Of a DNA stretch of 64,000 nt, positions 8,696-16,719 are shown in pieces. The stretch covers positions 682,001 through 746,000 of the forward strand of contig NZ_AP025943.1 of NCBI RefSeq assembly GCF_026072915.1, given 5' to 3'. The notes beneath the pieces are model-generated. The model worked only from the letters and a program-made list of their open reading frames with translations, was not told the origin of the DNA and ran no database searches. Both the position numbers and the translations under genes were made by a program. Each line of letters opens with the position of its first letter. Position 1 is the stretch's first letter. This DNA is from Akkermansia biwaensis (GTDB taxonomy: Bacteria > Verrucomicrobiota > Verrucomicrobiia > Verrucomicrobiales > Akkermansiaceae).

Positions 8696-9595
8696 TCATG
8701 CCCGGGGATGCGCCTGCCTGTAAACCTCCGCCATTCTGGCGCGCGTCACATGGGTGTATATCTGCGTGGTGGACAGGGAAGCGTGGCCCAGCAGTTCCTG
8801 GACGGAACGCAGGTCCGCCCCGGCATCCAGAATATGCGTGGCGAAGGTATGCCGGATTTTATGGGGGGAAATAGGGAACGGGATGGAGGAAAGCTTTACG
8901 TATTTGTCCAGCATCATCTGCACGGCACGGGCGCTGAGGCGGGTGCCTATGCGGGAAACGAAGAGGGGAGAATTCTTCGGCAGCCCGGCCATGGAAGCAT
9001 ACGTTTCCAAGGCGGACAGAGCGGGAGCCCCCACAGGCAGAATCCTCTCCTTGCGCCCCTTCCCCATCACGCGCACCCCGCGGAATCGGTGGTCCACGCT
9101 GTTGACGTCCAGGCCGACAAGTTCGCTCAACCGCATGCCGCAGGAATAGAAGAGTTCCAGAATGGCGGCATCCCGGTAAGGTAGCCACGCCGGGGCGTTG
9201 GGAGGCACCGGTACCTTGTACGGCAATTCCAGCAATTCCACCATCTGGTTGATGGTCAGGAAAACGGGCAGGCTTTTTTTCTTTCTGGGCAGAGAAACGC
9301 CCGTCATCGGACTGGCCTCCAGACCGCAACGCCGCATCATGAACAGATACAAACTGCGCAGGGCGGCAAAACGCAGGCGGATGGACGCCGTAGCAGCCTC
9401 ATCCTTCAATTCCTGAAACAGCCAGTCCCTCATCTGTTCAGCCGTGCAGGCCTCCCACGCCGTGAAAGAAGCACCCGCCCATGTCCGGAACTGGCGCAGG
9501 GCGCGGGCATAAACCTCAACCGTATGCGGGGATGACTGTTTTTCCACCTCCAAATACTGGAGAAAGGCCCGTTCCGGTTCCAGCGGCTGTTCCAT
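8696..9595 (-). CDS. Tyrosine recombinase, XerC/XerD type
   Basis: 299 residues. The N-terminal SAM-like core-binding domain (about 1-90) begins with FLQYLEVEKQSSPHTVEVYARALRQF. The catalytic domain has R in CGMRLSELVGL, K in GKGRKERILP, HKIRHTF for the HxxR pair, LLGHAS, and the nucleophile Tyr in TTQIYTHV. Length and motifs match housekeeping Xer proteins that resolve chromosome dimers at dif, rather than phage integrases. No dif-like site was identified. It is downstream of the EF-hand gene by 13 bp. Confidence 0.92.
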   Translation of the reverse strand: MEQPLEPERAFLQYLEVEKQSSPHTVEVYARALRQFRTWAGASFTAWEACTAEQMRDWLFQELKDEAATASIRLRFAALRSLYLFMMRRCGLEASPMTGVSLPRKKKSLPVFLTINQMVELLELPYKVPVPPNAPAWLPYRDAAILELFYSCGMRLSELVGLDVNSVDHRFRGVRVMGKGRKERILPVGAPALSALETYASMAGLPKNSPLFVSRIGTRLSARAVQMMLDKYVKLSSIPFPISPHKIRHTFATHILDAGADLRSVQELLGHASLSTTQIYTHVTRARMAEVYRQAHPRA

Positions 9596-9608
9596 GGCGA
9601 AACCAGAG

Positions 9609-10451
9609 TTATTCCGATTCTTCCTCCTGCTCTCCGTTCACAGGAGCCTCCAGCAGCAGAACCTCGCTGATATTCGCCCTGATGAACAGGTCTATGTCGT
9701 CCGGCTCTTCCATAGAGTACAGAGGGTTGTCCCGGTAGCTGTTCGCAAGGGCCTGTTCCCTTTCCATGGGGCTGAGCGTACCGTCCTTGTCCAAGTCGTA
9801 AAGGTCCATCATTTCCTTCAGCCTGGCCTGGTACAGGGCGGCCGCATCTTTCATCACAAGAGCATGTTCCTCCGGATCAATGCGTCCGTTTCCATTGGCG
9901 TCATACTTTTTCAACAGCATGTTCCTGGTCAGCAAAAACAAGCCCGGCGCCACCATGAAGCGTTTTTTCCCCGGCGTTCTGATTTCCACCATGGGTACGG
10001 CCCGTTCCATCCCGGGAGGCGGAGGAAGGGGTGGAGGCCCTTCCTTACGGCGCATGTCCGGTCCTCCGTCCCTGCCGCGTTCCCTGCGGAGTTTTTCCAC
10101 ATATTCCCGGAACGCCTTGTATTCCGTAGGAGAAAGTTTTCCGTCTCCGTCCTTGTCAAACTGCATCATGAATTTCCTCCGGGCCTCCTGGCGCGCGGCG
10201 CGTGCATCCTTCACCAGCCGGGCCTTGTCCTCTTCGGACAAGACGCCCGTTCCCGTGCTGTCATACTCGTCCAGCACCATCTGGCGGATCAGCAGAGTTA
10301 CCTGCAGGCTTTCCAAACCGGGCTTGGGCACAGGCGGAACCGCTCTCCGTTCCTCCGCGGCAGGAGCCTCAATCCGGGCCGCAGCCTGCGGCAGGAAACC
10401 GCACGCCAGCGCGGCGGCACATGATAGGATGAAAGGCTGGAACAATCTCAT
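9609..10451 (-). CDS. Exported protein with four EF-hand motifs
   Basis: About 280 residues from the ATG at 10451; another ATG lies two codons upstream. An N-terminal signal peptide (FILSCAAALACGFLPQAAA) is followed by a Pro-rich linker. Four EF-hand loops are readable: DSTGTGVLSEED, DKDGDGKLSPTE, DANGNGRIDPEE and DLDKDGTLSPME, arranged as two pairs separated by a Gly/Pro/Arg-rich stretch. Calcium binding in the periplasm is likely. The role is unknown. It heads a minus-strand group with the Xer recombinase and the LysE exporter. Confidence 0.8.
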   Translation of the reverse strand: MRLFQPFILSCAAALACGFLPQAAARIEAPAAEERRAVPPVPKPGLESLQVTLLIRQMVLDEYDSTGTGVLSEEDKARLVKDARAARQEARRKFMMQFDKDGDGKLSPTEYKAFREYVEKLRRERGRDGGPDMRRKEGPPPLPPPPGMERAVPMVEIRTPGKKRFMVAPGLFLLTRNMLLKKYDANGNGRIDPEEHALVMKDAAALYQARLKEMMDLYDLDKDGTLSPMEREQALANSYRDNPLYSMEEPDDIDLFIRANISEVLLLEAPVNGEQEEESE

Positions 10452-10489
10452 GGTCATTCTTATTAACCCCGCCTGGAAAAGACGGTTTC

Positions 10490-10535
10490 AAAAATAAACA
10501 TCCGCCCCCTGCCGGCGGGCGGCACAAGGCGGATG
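10490..10535 (-). terminator. Rho-independent terminator of tgt-yajC
   Basis: CATCCGCC (499-506) pairs with GGCGGATG (528-535), offsets from 10000. On the minus strand TTTATTTTT follows. It separates yajC from the EF-hand operon. Confidence 0.8.
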
Positions 10536-10565
10536 CTGAAAATGCGGAAAACGCGGAAGCGGCGA

Positions 10566-10946
10566 TTACTTCTCAACGTGAACGATCGCGTTCTTTTCCA
10601 GTTCAACGATCACGCCTTCCGCAATCTTGAGGGAAACAGTGCGTTCGTTGACCTTTTCAATAAAGCCGTGGAGCCCCGCGTTCGTCACCACCTTGTCCCC
10701 GCGCTGCAGGGATGCGATGCGCGCCTGCTGCTCCTTCTGGGCTTTTCTCTGCGGGCGGATCAGCATCACCCAGAACAGAATAATGATGACCACGAACATG
10801 AACATGGGACCGCCGAAGATCTGCTCGAAAATATTCGGCTGTTCCGGCGCCGGCTGACCGGCGGGAACGCTTTCCGTGGCTGTGGTGACGGGCGCGGCAG
10901 GAGCTGCCGCACCATCCTGGGCCTGTGCTAACATAAAGATACTCAT
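10566..10946 (-). CDS. yajC: Preprotein translocase subunit YajC
   Basis: 126 residues. An Ala/Pro-rich N-terminus precedes one transmembrane helix (about 47-63, PMFMFVVIIILFWVMLIRPQR). The family block RPQRKAQKEQQ and the DKVVTNAGLHGFIEKV segment follow. YajC associates with SecDF at the inner membrane. The start overlaps the tgt stop by 4 nt (ATGA), matching the tgt-yajC order of many bacteria. secD/secF do not follow here because a terminator intervenes. Confidence 0.94.
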   Translation of the reverse strand: MSIFMLAQAQDGAAAPAAPVTTATESVPAGQPAPEQPNIFEQIFGGPMFMFVVIIILFWVMLIRPQRKAQKEQQARIASLQRGDKVVTNAGLHGFIEKVNERTVSLKIAEGVIVELEKNAIVHVEK

Positions 10947-12076
10947 AAAATGTCGTTTGCTTGATACCGCGCGATGAATGAATCCTTGAAGGAGCCGAAC
11001 GTGCCGGCGGCTATGGCCTCACGCGCTTGAGCCATAAGCCGGAGATAGAATTCCAGATTCTGGAAAGAAAGCAACCTTAAAGCGAGTATCTCCCCCGCTT
11101 TGAAGAGATGGCGCACGTAAGCCCGTGAGAATTGTGTGACATGCGGATGCCCTTTCGGGTCGATGGGGCGCATGTCCGCGGCCCAGCGCTGGTTCTTGAT
11201 ATGCATGGGGCCGTCCGGCGTCAGGGCCACGCCGTGGCGCGCCAGGCGGGTAGGCATCACGCAGTCGAACATGTCCACGCCGCGGGCAATCATCTCCAGA
11301 AGCTGGGGAGGCGTGCCCAGCCCCATCGCATAACGGGGCTTGTCCTCCGGCAGCCAGGGGACGGAATGGTCAATAGCCCGGAGCATCTCCTCTTCCGGCT
11401 CACCCACGGAAACGCCTCCTATCGCATAGCCGTCAAAATCCATGGCCGCCAGTTCCTCCGCGCACCGTTTTCTCAAATCCGCGTACACGGACCCTTGAAC
11501 AATGCCGAAGTGGTGCTGCCGCCCTTCCCCGGAACAGGGCTGGTGTTCCTGCACCCATGTCTTGCATCGCCTCGCCCAGCGGAGCGTGTAGCCCAGGGAG
11601 CTTTCTGCATACTTCCGGTCACAGGGGTAGGGAGGGCATTCGTCAAAAAGCATGGCAATATCGCTTCCCAGATCCGCCTGTATCTCCATGGAGCGTTCCG
11701 GACTAAGCATCATGTACGCGCCGTCCAGATGATTCTGGAAACGCACGCCCTCCTCCGTAATCTTGCGGAGCTTCGCCAGCGACCAGACTTGGAACCCCCC
11801 GGAATCCGTCAGAATGGGACGGTTCCAGGAAGAAAAACGATGCAGCCCCCCCATTTCCCTGATCAATCCGGAACCGGGACGGAGAGACAAATGATACGTA
11901 TTCCCCAGGATAATTTGCGCGCCCAGGCTTTCCAAATCCTGGGGATGCAGCGTTTTCACGGAACCCTGCGTACCTACGGGCATGAAAATAGGTGTCTGCA
12001 CCCGGCCATGCGGCAATTCAAGCGTACCCAGGCGCGCGTCCGTGGACAAATCTTTCTGATAAAGAGTAAAAGGCAT
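10943..12076 (-). CDS. tgt: Queuine/preQ1 tRNA-ribosyltransferase lacking the Cys zinc cluster
   Basis: 377 residues from the ATG at 12076; the longer start at 12238 is not conserved in character. TGT swaps guanine 34 of GUN-anticodon tRNAs for preQ1 or queuine. Catalytic blocks are intact: TDSGGFQVWS (general base Asp), FDCVMPTR (nucleophile Asp) and IGGVSVGEP, where most bacterial enzymes read GGLAVGE. The normal CxCxxC zinc ligands are missing. The segment aligned to ECDCYTC reads KGHPHVT, followed by QFSRAYVRHLF. DNA at 11117-11164 gives this without a frameshift. It is coupled to yajC and follows trmB by 11 bp. Confidence 0.92.
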   Translation of the reverse strand: MPFTLYQKDLSTDARLGTLELPHGRVQTPIFMPVGTQGSVKTLHPQDLESLGAQIILGNTYHLSLRPGSGLIREMGGLHRFSSWNRPILTDSGGFQVWSLAKLRKITEEGVRFQNHLDGAYMMLSPERSMEIQADLGSDIAMLFDECPPYPCDRKYAESSLGYTLRWARRCKTWVQEHQPCSGEGRQHHFGIVQGSVYADLRKRCAEELAAMDFDGYAIGGVSVGEPEEEMLRAIDHSVPWLPEDKPRYAMGLGTPPQLLEMIARGVDMFDCVMPTRLARHGVALTPDGPMHIKNQRWAADMRPIDPKGHPHVTQFSRAYVRHLFKAGEILALRLLSFQNLEFYLRLMAQAREAIAAGTFGSFKDSFIARYQANDIL

Positions 12077-12087
12077 GAAAATCAGGC

Positions 12088-12696
12088 TTACTGGCGTTTG
12101 ATGAAACGGGCGAAGTAGGTAGGCTTGCCCATGGATTCCCATTGAAGCTGAAAATCCGTTTTCGGATAAAAGAAATCCCCTTCCTCCCAATTCCCGCGGC
12201 GGAACAGGCCGCTGCGTTCCGCGCGGTCCAGCACCCACAGGAAGTATTCCTCATGGTCCGTCTTGAACAGGAACTCCCCGCCGTCCGCAAGGGAACGGTG
12301 CAGCACGGGCATGAAATCATCCTGTATCAGGCGGTTCTTATGGTGCCTCTCCTTCGGCCAGGGGTCCGGAAACAAATAATGCAGCCTGGAAATCCAGCCC
12401 GGCCGTAGCAGCCATTCCAGAAAATAACGGCTTTCCACCCGGCATACCTTCACGTTATCCAGGCCGCGGGACGCCGCTCTGGAACACACGCCCCGCACCC
12501 GTCCCAGCAATCTCTCAATACCCAGAAAACGGCGTTCCGGATAATGTGCCGCCATCTGAAGAAGAAAACCTCCGTCCCCGCACCCCAAGTCCACCTCGAA
12601 CAGACCGTCTTCCCCGAAAATCTCGGAGGGGGCCAGCGCGCTAAAATAGTCTTCCGGAATAAATGCAGGCTCTGTCATGGGAATCAACGTGCGCAT
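12088..12696 (-). CDS. trmB: tRNA (guanine-N7-)-methyltransferase
   Basis: About 202 residues; ATGs at 12696 and 12678 are both possible and no Shine-Dalgarno decides. The SAM-binding motif is EVDLGCGDGGFL. LFPDPWPKERHHKNR is the TrmB signature carrying the catalytic Asp, and FKTDHEEYF follows. It methylates G46 in the variable loop of tRNAs. It sits 11 bp before tgt, so this is a tRNA-modification operon trmB-tgt-yajC. Confidence 0.94.
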   Translation of the reverse strand: MRTLIPMTEPAFIPEDYFSALAPSEIFGEDGLFEVDLGCGDGGFLLQMAAHYPERRFLGIERLLGRVRGVCSRAASRGLDNVKVCRVESRYFLEWLLRPGWISRLHYLFPDPWPKERHHKNRLIQDDFMPVLHRSLADGGEFLFKTDHEEYFLWVLDRAERSGLFRRGNWEEGDFFYPKTDFQLQWESMGKPTYFARFIKRQ

Positions 12697-12731
12697 AAGA
12701 TGCGTTACAAACCGGACTCTGTCAAATGAGA

Positions 12732-12766
12732 AGAGCTCCCTCCGTAACATGGCGCAAGGGAGCTCT
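12732..12766 (-). terminator. Hairpin terminator after the NrtR-like gene
   Basis: AGAGCTCCCT (12732-12741) and AGGGAGCTCT (12757-12766) form a perfect 10-pair stem with a 15-nt loop, 27 bp past the stop of the upstream minus-strand gene. The tail is only moderately T-rich. Confidence 0.6.
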
Positions 12767-12792
12767 AAAGAGTGTGCCCGAACAGCCCGGCG

Positions 12793-13515
12793 TCAGTTCC
12801 GGCAGTAAAGGCGGTTGTAAATTTTACGGTCAAACCGGTAATAGCGCGCCGCGCGGTGCGCTACGCCTTCCTCCTTTTCGTCCAGCTGCACAATGTACGG
12901 CCTGGCGGCTATTTTCTTATGGAAATTGCGCACGTCCATGGACTTGCCGTGAATCTCCTCATTCAGCCTCCGGAGCTGGAGAGCGGTAAACTTGGAAGGC
13001 AGCATGTCGTAAATCAGAGCCGGCTCCTTCTTCACGGCGGAACGTATCCTTTCCAGGGCCAGTTCAATGATATCACGGTGGTCAAAAGCCAGCTCCGGCA
13101 GGTCATCCACGGGCACCCACCTGGTCTTGTGGCTCTCCATCAGCTTGCGCAGCTTGGTGGAAATCCTCAGCATCGCCATATAGGCCACCGTCACCAGCCG
13201 GCCGATCTTCCGTCCGGACGTGGCTTCCACCCATTCCCTGTCCGCCGGGTTCTTGATCCGCGAAGGAGATCCGAACGTATGGAATTGCTCCAAATGGGGA
13301 GAAGACATGCCAGTCATGTCAAAAAGGATGCGGCGGGCAGCCGCGTCAAGCTCCTCGTCTTCATAAATCAAATCCCCGGGAAGCTTGGAAATGGCTCCCG
13401 TATGCCCAGATTCAACATGCGTTTTTTCGACCAGGAGGATTTTCAGCCCTTCCTCGTCGAACCCAATCAACACACAATCCACTGAGAGATGCGGATAAAA
13501 TGCTTGTCTGTTCAT
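12793..13515 (-). CDS. NrtR-like transcriptional regulator (degenerate Nudix domain plus winged helix)
   Basis: 240 residues. A Nudix-like N-terminal domain spans about 8-150. The Nudix box at 47-70 (G-D-L-I-Y-E-D...RRILFDMTG) has lost the acidic REUxEE core (RRILFD), so hydrolysis is unlikely. The C-terminal part (about 165-215) contains YDMLPSKFTALQLRRLNEEI and NFHKKI, the winged-helix signature of NrtR-type regulators. Relatives sense ADP-ribose or sugar metabolites and repress NAD or sugar-utilisation genes. No such target is adjacent. It diverges from the rlpA-like gene. Confidence 0.8.
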   Translation of the reverse strand: MNRQAFYPHLSVDCVLIGFDEEGLKILLVEKTHVESGHTGAISKLPGDLIYEDEELDAAARRILFDMTGMSSPHLEQFHTFGSPSRIKNPADREWVEATSGRKIGRLVTVAYMAMLRISTKLRKLMESHKTRWVPVDDLPELAFDHRDIIELALERIRSAVKKEPALIYDMLPSKFTALQLRRLNEEIHGKSMDVRNFHKKIAARPYIVQLDEKEEGVAHRAARYYRFDRKIYNRLYCRN

Positions 13516-13729
13516 TATATAATCTATTGTAGTAAGTTGCCAACAACGCCTCCGAAGCTACGCAAGCATGTAAACCAAGTCAACCCAAATCAACTAACAA
13601 GAGCATCCCGAAGCCAAGGGCCAGGCCCGGAAAGACGGAGCCGCCCCTCCGGTGGCATAACGCCTGCAAAAAAGGGAAAAACACAGCGGCAGCTTGCATT
13701 TCCCAATGTTCTTTCCGTATAAATACACC

Positions 13730-14248
13730 ATGCACACGGGCATCATCCGGGGAACGGCCATGCTGGCGGGGCTCTTATGGCTGGCCGCCTGTTCATCCTC
13801 TCCCAAAAGCCGGGACTATCCCGGCTACATGACGCGCCCATACACCATACGGGGCCACCGCTACCACCCCATGAGCGTGGAACAGGCCCTGGGATTCGAG
13901 CAAACGGGTATCGCCTCCCACTATAATGAGTGCGCCCTGTGGGGCCTTGTCAGCGGATCGACGGCCATCGGGGAAAACGTCCGGCCCTGGCACCTGCACG
14001 CGGCTCATCCCACCCTCCCCCTGCCCTGCGAAGTACTTGTACAATCCCTGCGCACCGGAAAATCCGTCAAAGTCCGCGTCAACGACCGGGGGCCGTTCGT
14101 CAGGAACCGCATCATTGACCTGAGTGAGAAAGCCGCCGAGCACCTGGACATGAAACATCACGGCCTGGACAAGGTAAGAATTACCGTCCTGTCCGTAGGG
14201 GACGGCAAATGGAAACGGGAAGCACCTCCCCTAGCCACACCCGCCTGA
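13730..14248 (+). CDS. rlpA: RlpA-like lipoprotein
   Basis: 172 residues from the ATG at 13730. A signal peptide with lipobox (WLAACSS) marks an outer-membrane lipoprotein. The double-psi beta-barrel region is recognisable from TGIASHYN, TAIGENV, HPTLPLPCEVLVQ, VRVNDRGPFVRNRIIDLSEKAAEHL. RlpA proteins act at the septum and in some species cleave peptide-free glycan strands. The usual SPOR domain is absent. It converges on rnhC with a 1-bp gap. Confidence 0.88.
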   Translation: MHTGIIRGTAMLAGLLWLAACSSSPKSRDYPGYMTRPYTIRGHRYHPMSVEQALGFEQTGIASHYNECALWGLVSGSTAIGENVRPWHLHAAHPTLPLPCEVLVQSLRTGKSVKVRVNDRGPFVRNRIIDLSEKAAEHLDMKHHGLDKVRITVLSVGDGKWKREAPPLATPA

Positions 14249-14249
14249 A

Positions 14250-15152
14250 TCACTTCAAGACAGACTGCGTGGTCTTGAAATGCATCTTGGCCACCTTCGG
14301 CAGCATCTCTTCCCCATGCGTGGCCACAAGCTGGCGGGCTGCCTTCACCACCTGGCCGGATGCGCCGAGCGGCAGCTTCATTCCGGCGGCCTCTCCCGCA
14401 GCATCCATCCAGTTTACGAAGCGTTCACGCGCCAGAATGGAAGCGGCGGCCACCGCAACGTCGCTCTCAGCCTTGGTTCGCTGTTCCAGCCGGATGGCCA
14501 GCTTCTTGGCGGCCAGCGCCCTTTTCAGGACAAACGGATTGGCGAACTGGTCGCTCAGCGCCATCGGGCAGTCCGGCACCTTCCCCACCAGGCCTTCAAT
14601 GACAGTGGCATGCCCCCAGGCCAGAAAACGGTTTAAATTCTTGAATTCGGGATAAAGCTGATTGTAGCGTTCCGGCCCGATGCTCACCAAATGGAACCGG
14701 ATGTCCGGAACCTTGCGGATTCCCTCCGCCAGAGAGCGAATCCGGGAAGAAGTAGATACCAGCTTGCTGTCGCATACGCCCAGTTTCCGCAAAGCCGCCC
14801 CGATGCGCGCGTCCGCATACACCCCGGCGATCACCAGCGGGCCGAAATAGTCGCCCTTGCCGCTCTCGTCAATGCCGAAGTGGGCCGGACACACTTCTCC
14901 CTCCTCTTCCTCCGGGGCGGACAGTAGCCCCGTTACCTGCGGCTCCAGGATGAATTCGACAAACTCATCCGTCCCTTTTCCTTGCACGAGAAGCTTATTC
15001 TTTTTTTCATATACCGTCACCAGGAGGGAAGGACCGGAAAAGGAAAAACGGGCATAGGGCACCTGCCCCCTTTCAAAGCCCTTTGCGTCAAGAATGGCTT
15101 CCAATTTTCCGGCCTGGACGTCAGTCAGCATGGTTGTAAAGGTGGTGCGCAT
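14250..15152 (-). CDS. rnhC: Ribonuclease HIII
   Basis: 300 residues from the ATG at 15152. An N-terminal TBP-like substrate-binding domain (about 1-90) precedes the catalytic domain with GIDESGKGDYFGPLV (the D-E-[SG] site of HII/HIII enzymes), VCDSKLVS and ESDVAVAAASILARERF. It degrades RNA in RNA-DNA hybrids. The GKGDYFGPL block separates HIII from HII. The 34-residue upstream extension to 15251 lacks family character. Confidence 0.93.
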   Translation of the reverse strand: MRTTFTTMLTDVQAGKLEAILDAKGFERGQVPYARFSFSGPSLLVTVYEKKNKLLVQGKGTDEFVEFILEPQVTGLLSAPEEEEGEVCPAHFGIDESGKGDYFGPLVIAGVYADARIGAALRKLGVCDSKLVSTSSRIRSLAEGIRKVPDIRFHLVSIGPERYNQLYPEFKNLNRFLAWGHATVIEGLVGKVPDCPMALSDQFANPFVLKRALAAKKLAIRLEQRTKAESDVAVAAASILARERFVNWMDAAGEAAGMKLPLGASGQVVKAARQLVATHGEEMLPKVAKMHFKTTQSVLK

Positions 15153-15286
15153 ACGCTTTTTCTCTGCTCCGGATATCCGGGGGACAATAATGGAAGCATG
15201 CAAACAAGGCGGGTCAAGCAAATTCCCTGCATCACGCAGTTGAATACGCAAAAATCAAGCATGCCACGGATTCTGTGATTTTTTAG

Positions 15287-15315
15287 GAGACAAATCAGCC
15301 CCCGTGAACTATAAA
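15287..15315 (+). promoter_or_regulatory. Possible sigma70-type promoter for the HU gene
   Basis: GAGACA (15287-15292) and TATAAA (15310-15315) are spaced by 17 nt, 31 bp before the start codon. The -35 match is partial. Confidence 0.3.
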
Positions 15316-15346
15316 ACTCATACATTCATATCATTCTGCACTTCAT

Positions 15347-15652
15347 ATGGCTAAAACATTAACAAAACGAGACCTCGTTAACAAGATCAGCGCCGAAACG
15401 AACTTCACTCAGATTGAAGTGTTCGACATCGTACAGCGTGCCGTGGACATTATCTCCAGCACTCTTGCAGAAGGAGACCGTGTTGTGATCCGCAACTTCG
15501 GCACCTTCCAGGTAAAGGAAGTAAAGCCCAAAGTGGGCCGCAACCCCAAGAACCCTGACCAGGATGTACCGATTCCGGCCCGTTCCGTCGTCAAATTCAA
15601 AGTTGGCAAGGAATTGAAAGACCAAGTCGCCAAGCTGACCGCTTCCAAATAA
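15347..15652 (+). CDS. HU/IHF family nucleoid protein
   Basis: 101 residues: MAKTLTKRDLVNKISAETNFT, the conserved helix pair, then VVIRNFGTFQVKEVKPKVGRNPKNP, which contains the RNP-type DNA-intercalating arm with its Pro. It bends and compacts DNA as a dimer. The sequence alone does not decide between HU homodimer and IHF subunit. Monocistronic, with a strong terminator. Confidence 0.94.
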   Translation: MAKTLTKRDLVNKISAETNFTQIEVFDIVQRAVDIISSTLAEGDRVVIRNFGTFQVKEVKPKVGRNPKNPDQDVPIPARSVVKFKVGKELKDQVAKLTASK

Positions 15653-15682
15653 ACCCGGCACAGGGAAAGACAAATTACTCCG

Positions 15683-15716
15683 GGCGCCTTCATCCTCACG
15701 ATGAAGACGCCTTTTT
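15683..15716 (+). terminator. Rho-independent terminator of the HU gene
   Basis: GGCGCCTTCATC (15683-15694) pairs with GATGAAGACGCC (15700-15711) with one mismatch, loop CTCAC, followed by five Ts. Confidence 0.9.
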
Positions 15717-15758
15717 GTTTGCAATTTTCCTCCCAATCAGGAAAATGGGAACGTGAGC

Positions 15759-16364
15759 ATGTTCCGGATAACACATCTCTGCCTGATTGCTGCTGCAGGG
15801 CTTTGCTCCTGCGCTACCGAGCGCACCGTCACCAACAGTCTGGAAACCAGGGATCAAAAATCCATGGACCTGATGGACCGGTTTGCCGGCGGCTTTTCCG
15901 TGCAAAAGGATAAAGACGGAGAAATGAAGATGGTTTCCGAGAAACGAAGCTCTTTTGAAGGCCGCAGATACGGCGGGGAAATCTCCTCCGTTGAGAAAAA
16001 AGCCTTTGAAACCTCCGGATTTGAGAAAAAACAGTTTGACGGTGCGGGAACCAGATTTGAAACAAAAAAATGGGATGGCGCCAAATCCTTCATGGACGGG
16101 AAAACGGAAGTCCCGGACTTCATCGCCCACGCCAAGGGGGTGAACACTCGCTCCTGGCAGGACGCCTCCAAGCAATACGCCACGCGCAAAGCGGAAATCC
16201 AGGGACGCACCTGGAAAGAGGCGGACAAACAATTCAGCCATGAAATCAACAGAGACATTGACGCCAGGCGGAAAAGTTTTGAACAGCCTTCCATGATGAG
16301 CATCCGGGAAGCGCAGGCGCACACTATCCAGGAAACCAGGGAAATGATGGGACGGACGGACTAG
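15759..16364 (+). CDS. Lipoprotein of unknown function with recurrent aromatic-charged motif
   Basis: About 201 residues from the ATG at 15759; a GTG lies two codons upstream. The signal peptide ends in a lipobox (GLCSCA). The mature part is highly charged and cysteine-free. A short pattern recurs at roughly 8-11-residue spacing: SSFEGRRY, KAFETSGF, KQFDGAGT, TRFETKKW, KSFMDGK. This suggests a repetitive amphipathic surface. The second half is helical and Lys/Glu/Arg-rich. No known domain recognised. Followed by two more small genes on the same strand. Confidence 0.7.
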   Translation: MFRITHLCLIAAAGLCSCATERTVTNSLETRDQKSMDLMDRFAGGFSVQKDKDGEMKMVSEKRSSFEGRRYGGEISSVEKKAFETSGFEKKQFDGAGTRFETKKWDGAKSFMDGKTEVPDFIAHAKGVNTRSWQDASKQYATRKAEIQGRTWKEADKQFSHEINRDIDARRKSFEQPSMMSIREAQAHTIQETREMMGRTD

Positions 16365-16442
16365 GGGAAAACGTACAGGACGTGATCCCATGCCACATTT
16401 CAGGTTCGACTTTATTTTCAGCAGCCATCTATACTCCCTCCC

Positions 16443-16706
16443 GTGAGTGCCAAAGACGTTCCGCCTTCCATTACCCTGCCTACCAGCGATTACTACACCA
16501 TTGTCAAGATGAGCAATCATGCCGTTGTGGGAGTATTCCGCCAGCATGTCTTTGCGCGCCGTTCCTCCCGCCGCTATGCGCCGCCTATTCCCGAGGAACA
16601 CGACTTTTACTGCGTGAAAAGAACGCCGGACCGTGTCATGGTGCAAATCTTTCACGACGGCAACGAAGTTTACCGTTGCATTTTTGTACCTCCTGCCGAT
16701 TATTAA
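16443..16706 (+). CDS. Small protein of unknown function
   Basis: 87 residues from a GTG start. No signal peptide or transmembrane segment. The C-terminal half (FYCVKRTPDRVMVQIFHDGNEVYRCIF) reads as short beta strands. The reading frame ends 13 bp before the next lipoprotein gene, consistent with an operon. No family is recognised and the coding call rests on context and composition. Confidence 0.5.
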   Translation: MSAKDVPPSITLPTSDYYTIVKMSNHAVVGVFRQHVFARRSSRRYAPPIPEEHDFYCVKRTPDRVMVQIFHDGNEVYRCIFVPPADY

Positions 16707-16719
16707 CGGCAGGACAATC

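Noticed and set aside
8696-9595. Phage integrase marking a genomic island
   Set aside because: Length, motif spacing and lack of an att site or phage genes fit a housekeeping Xer recombinase better.
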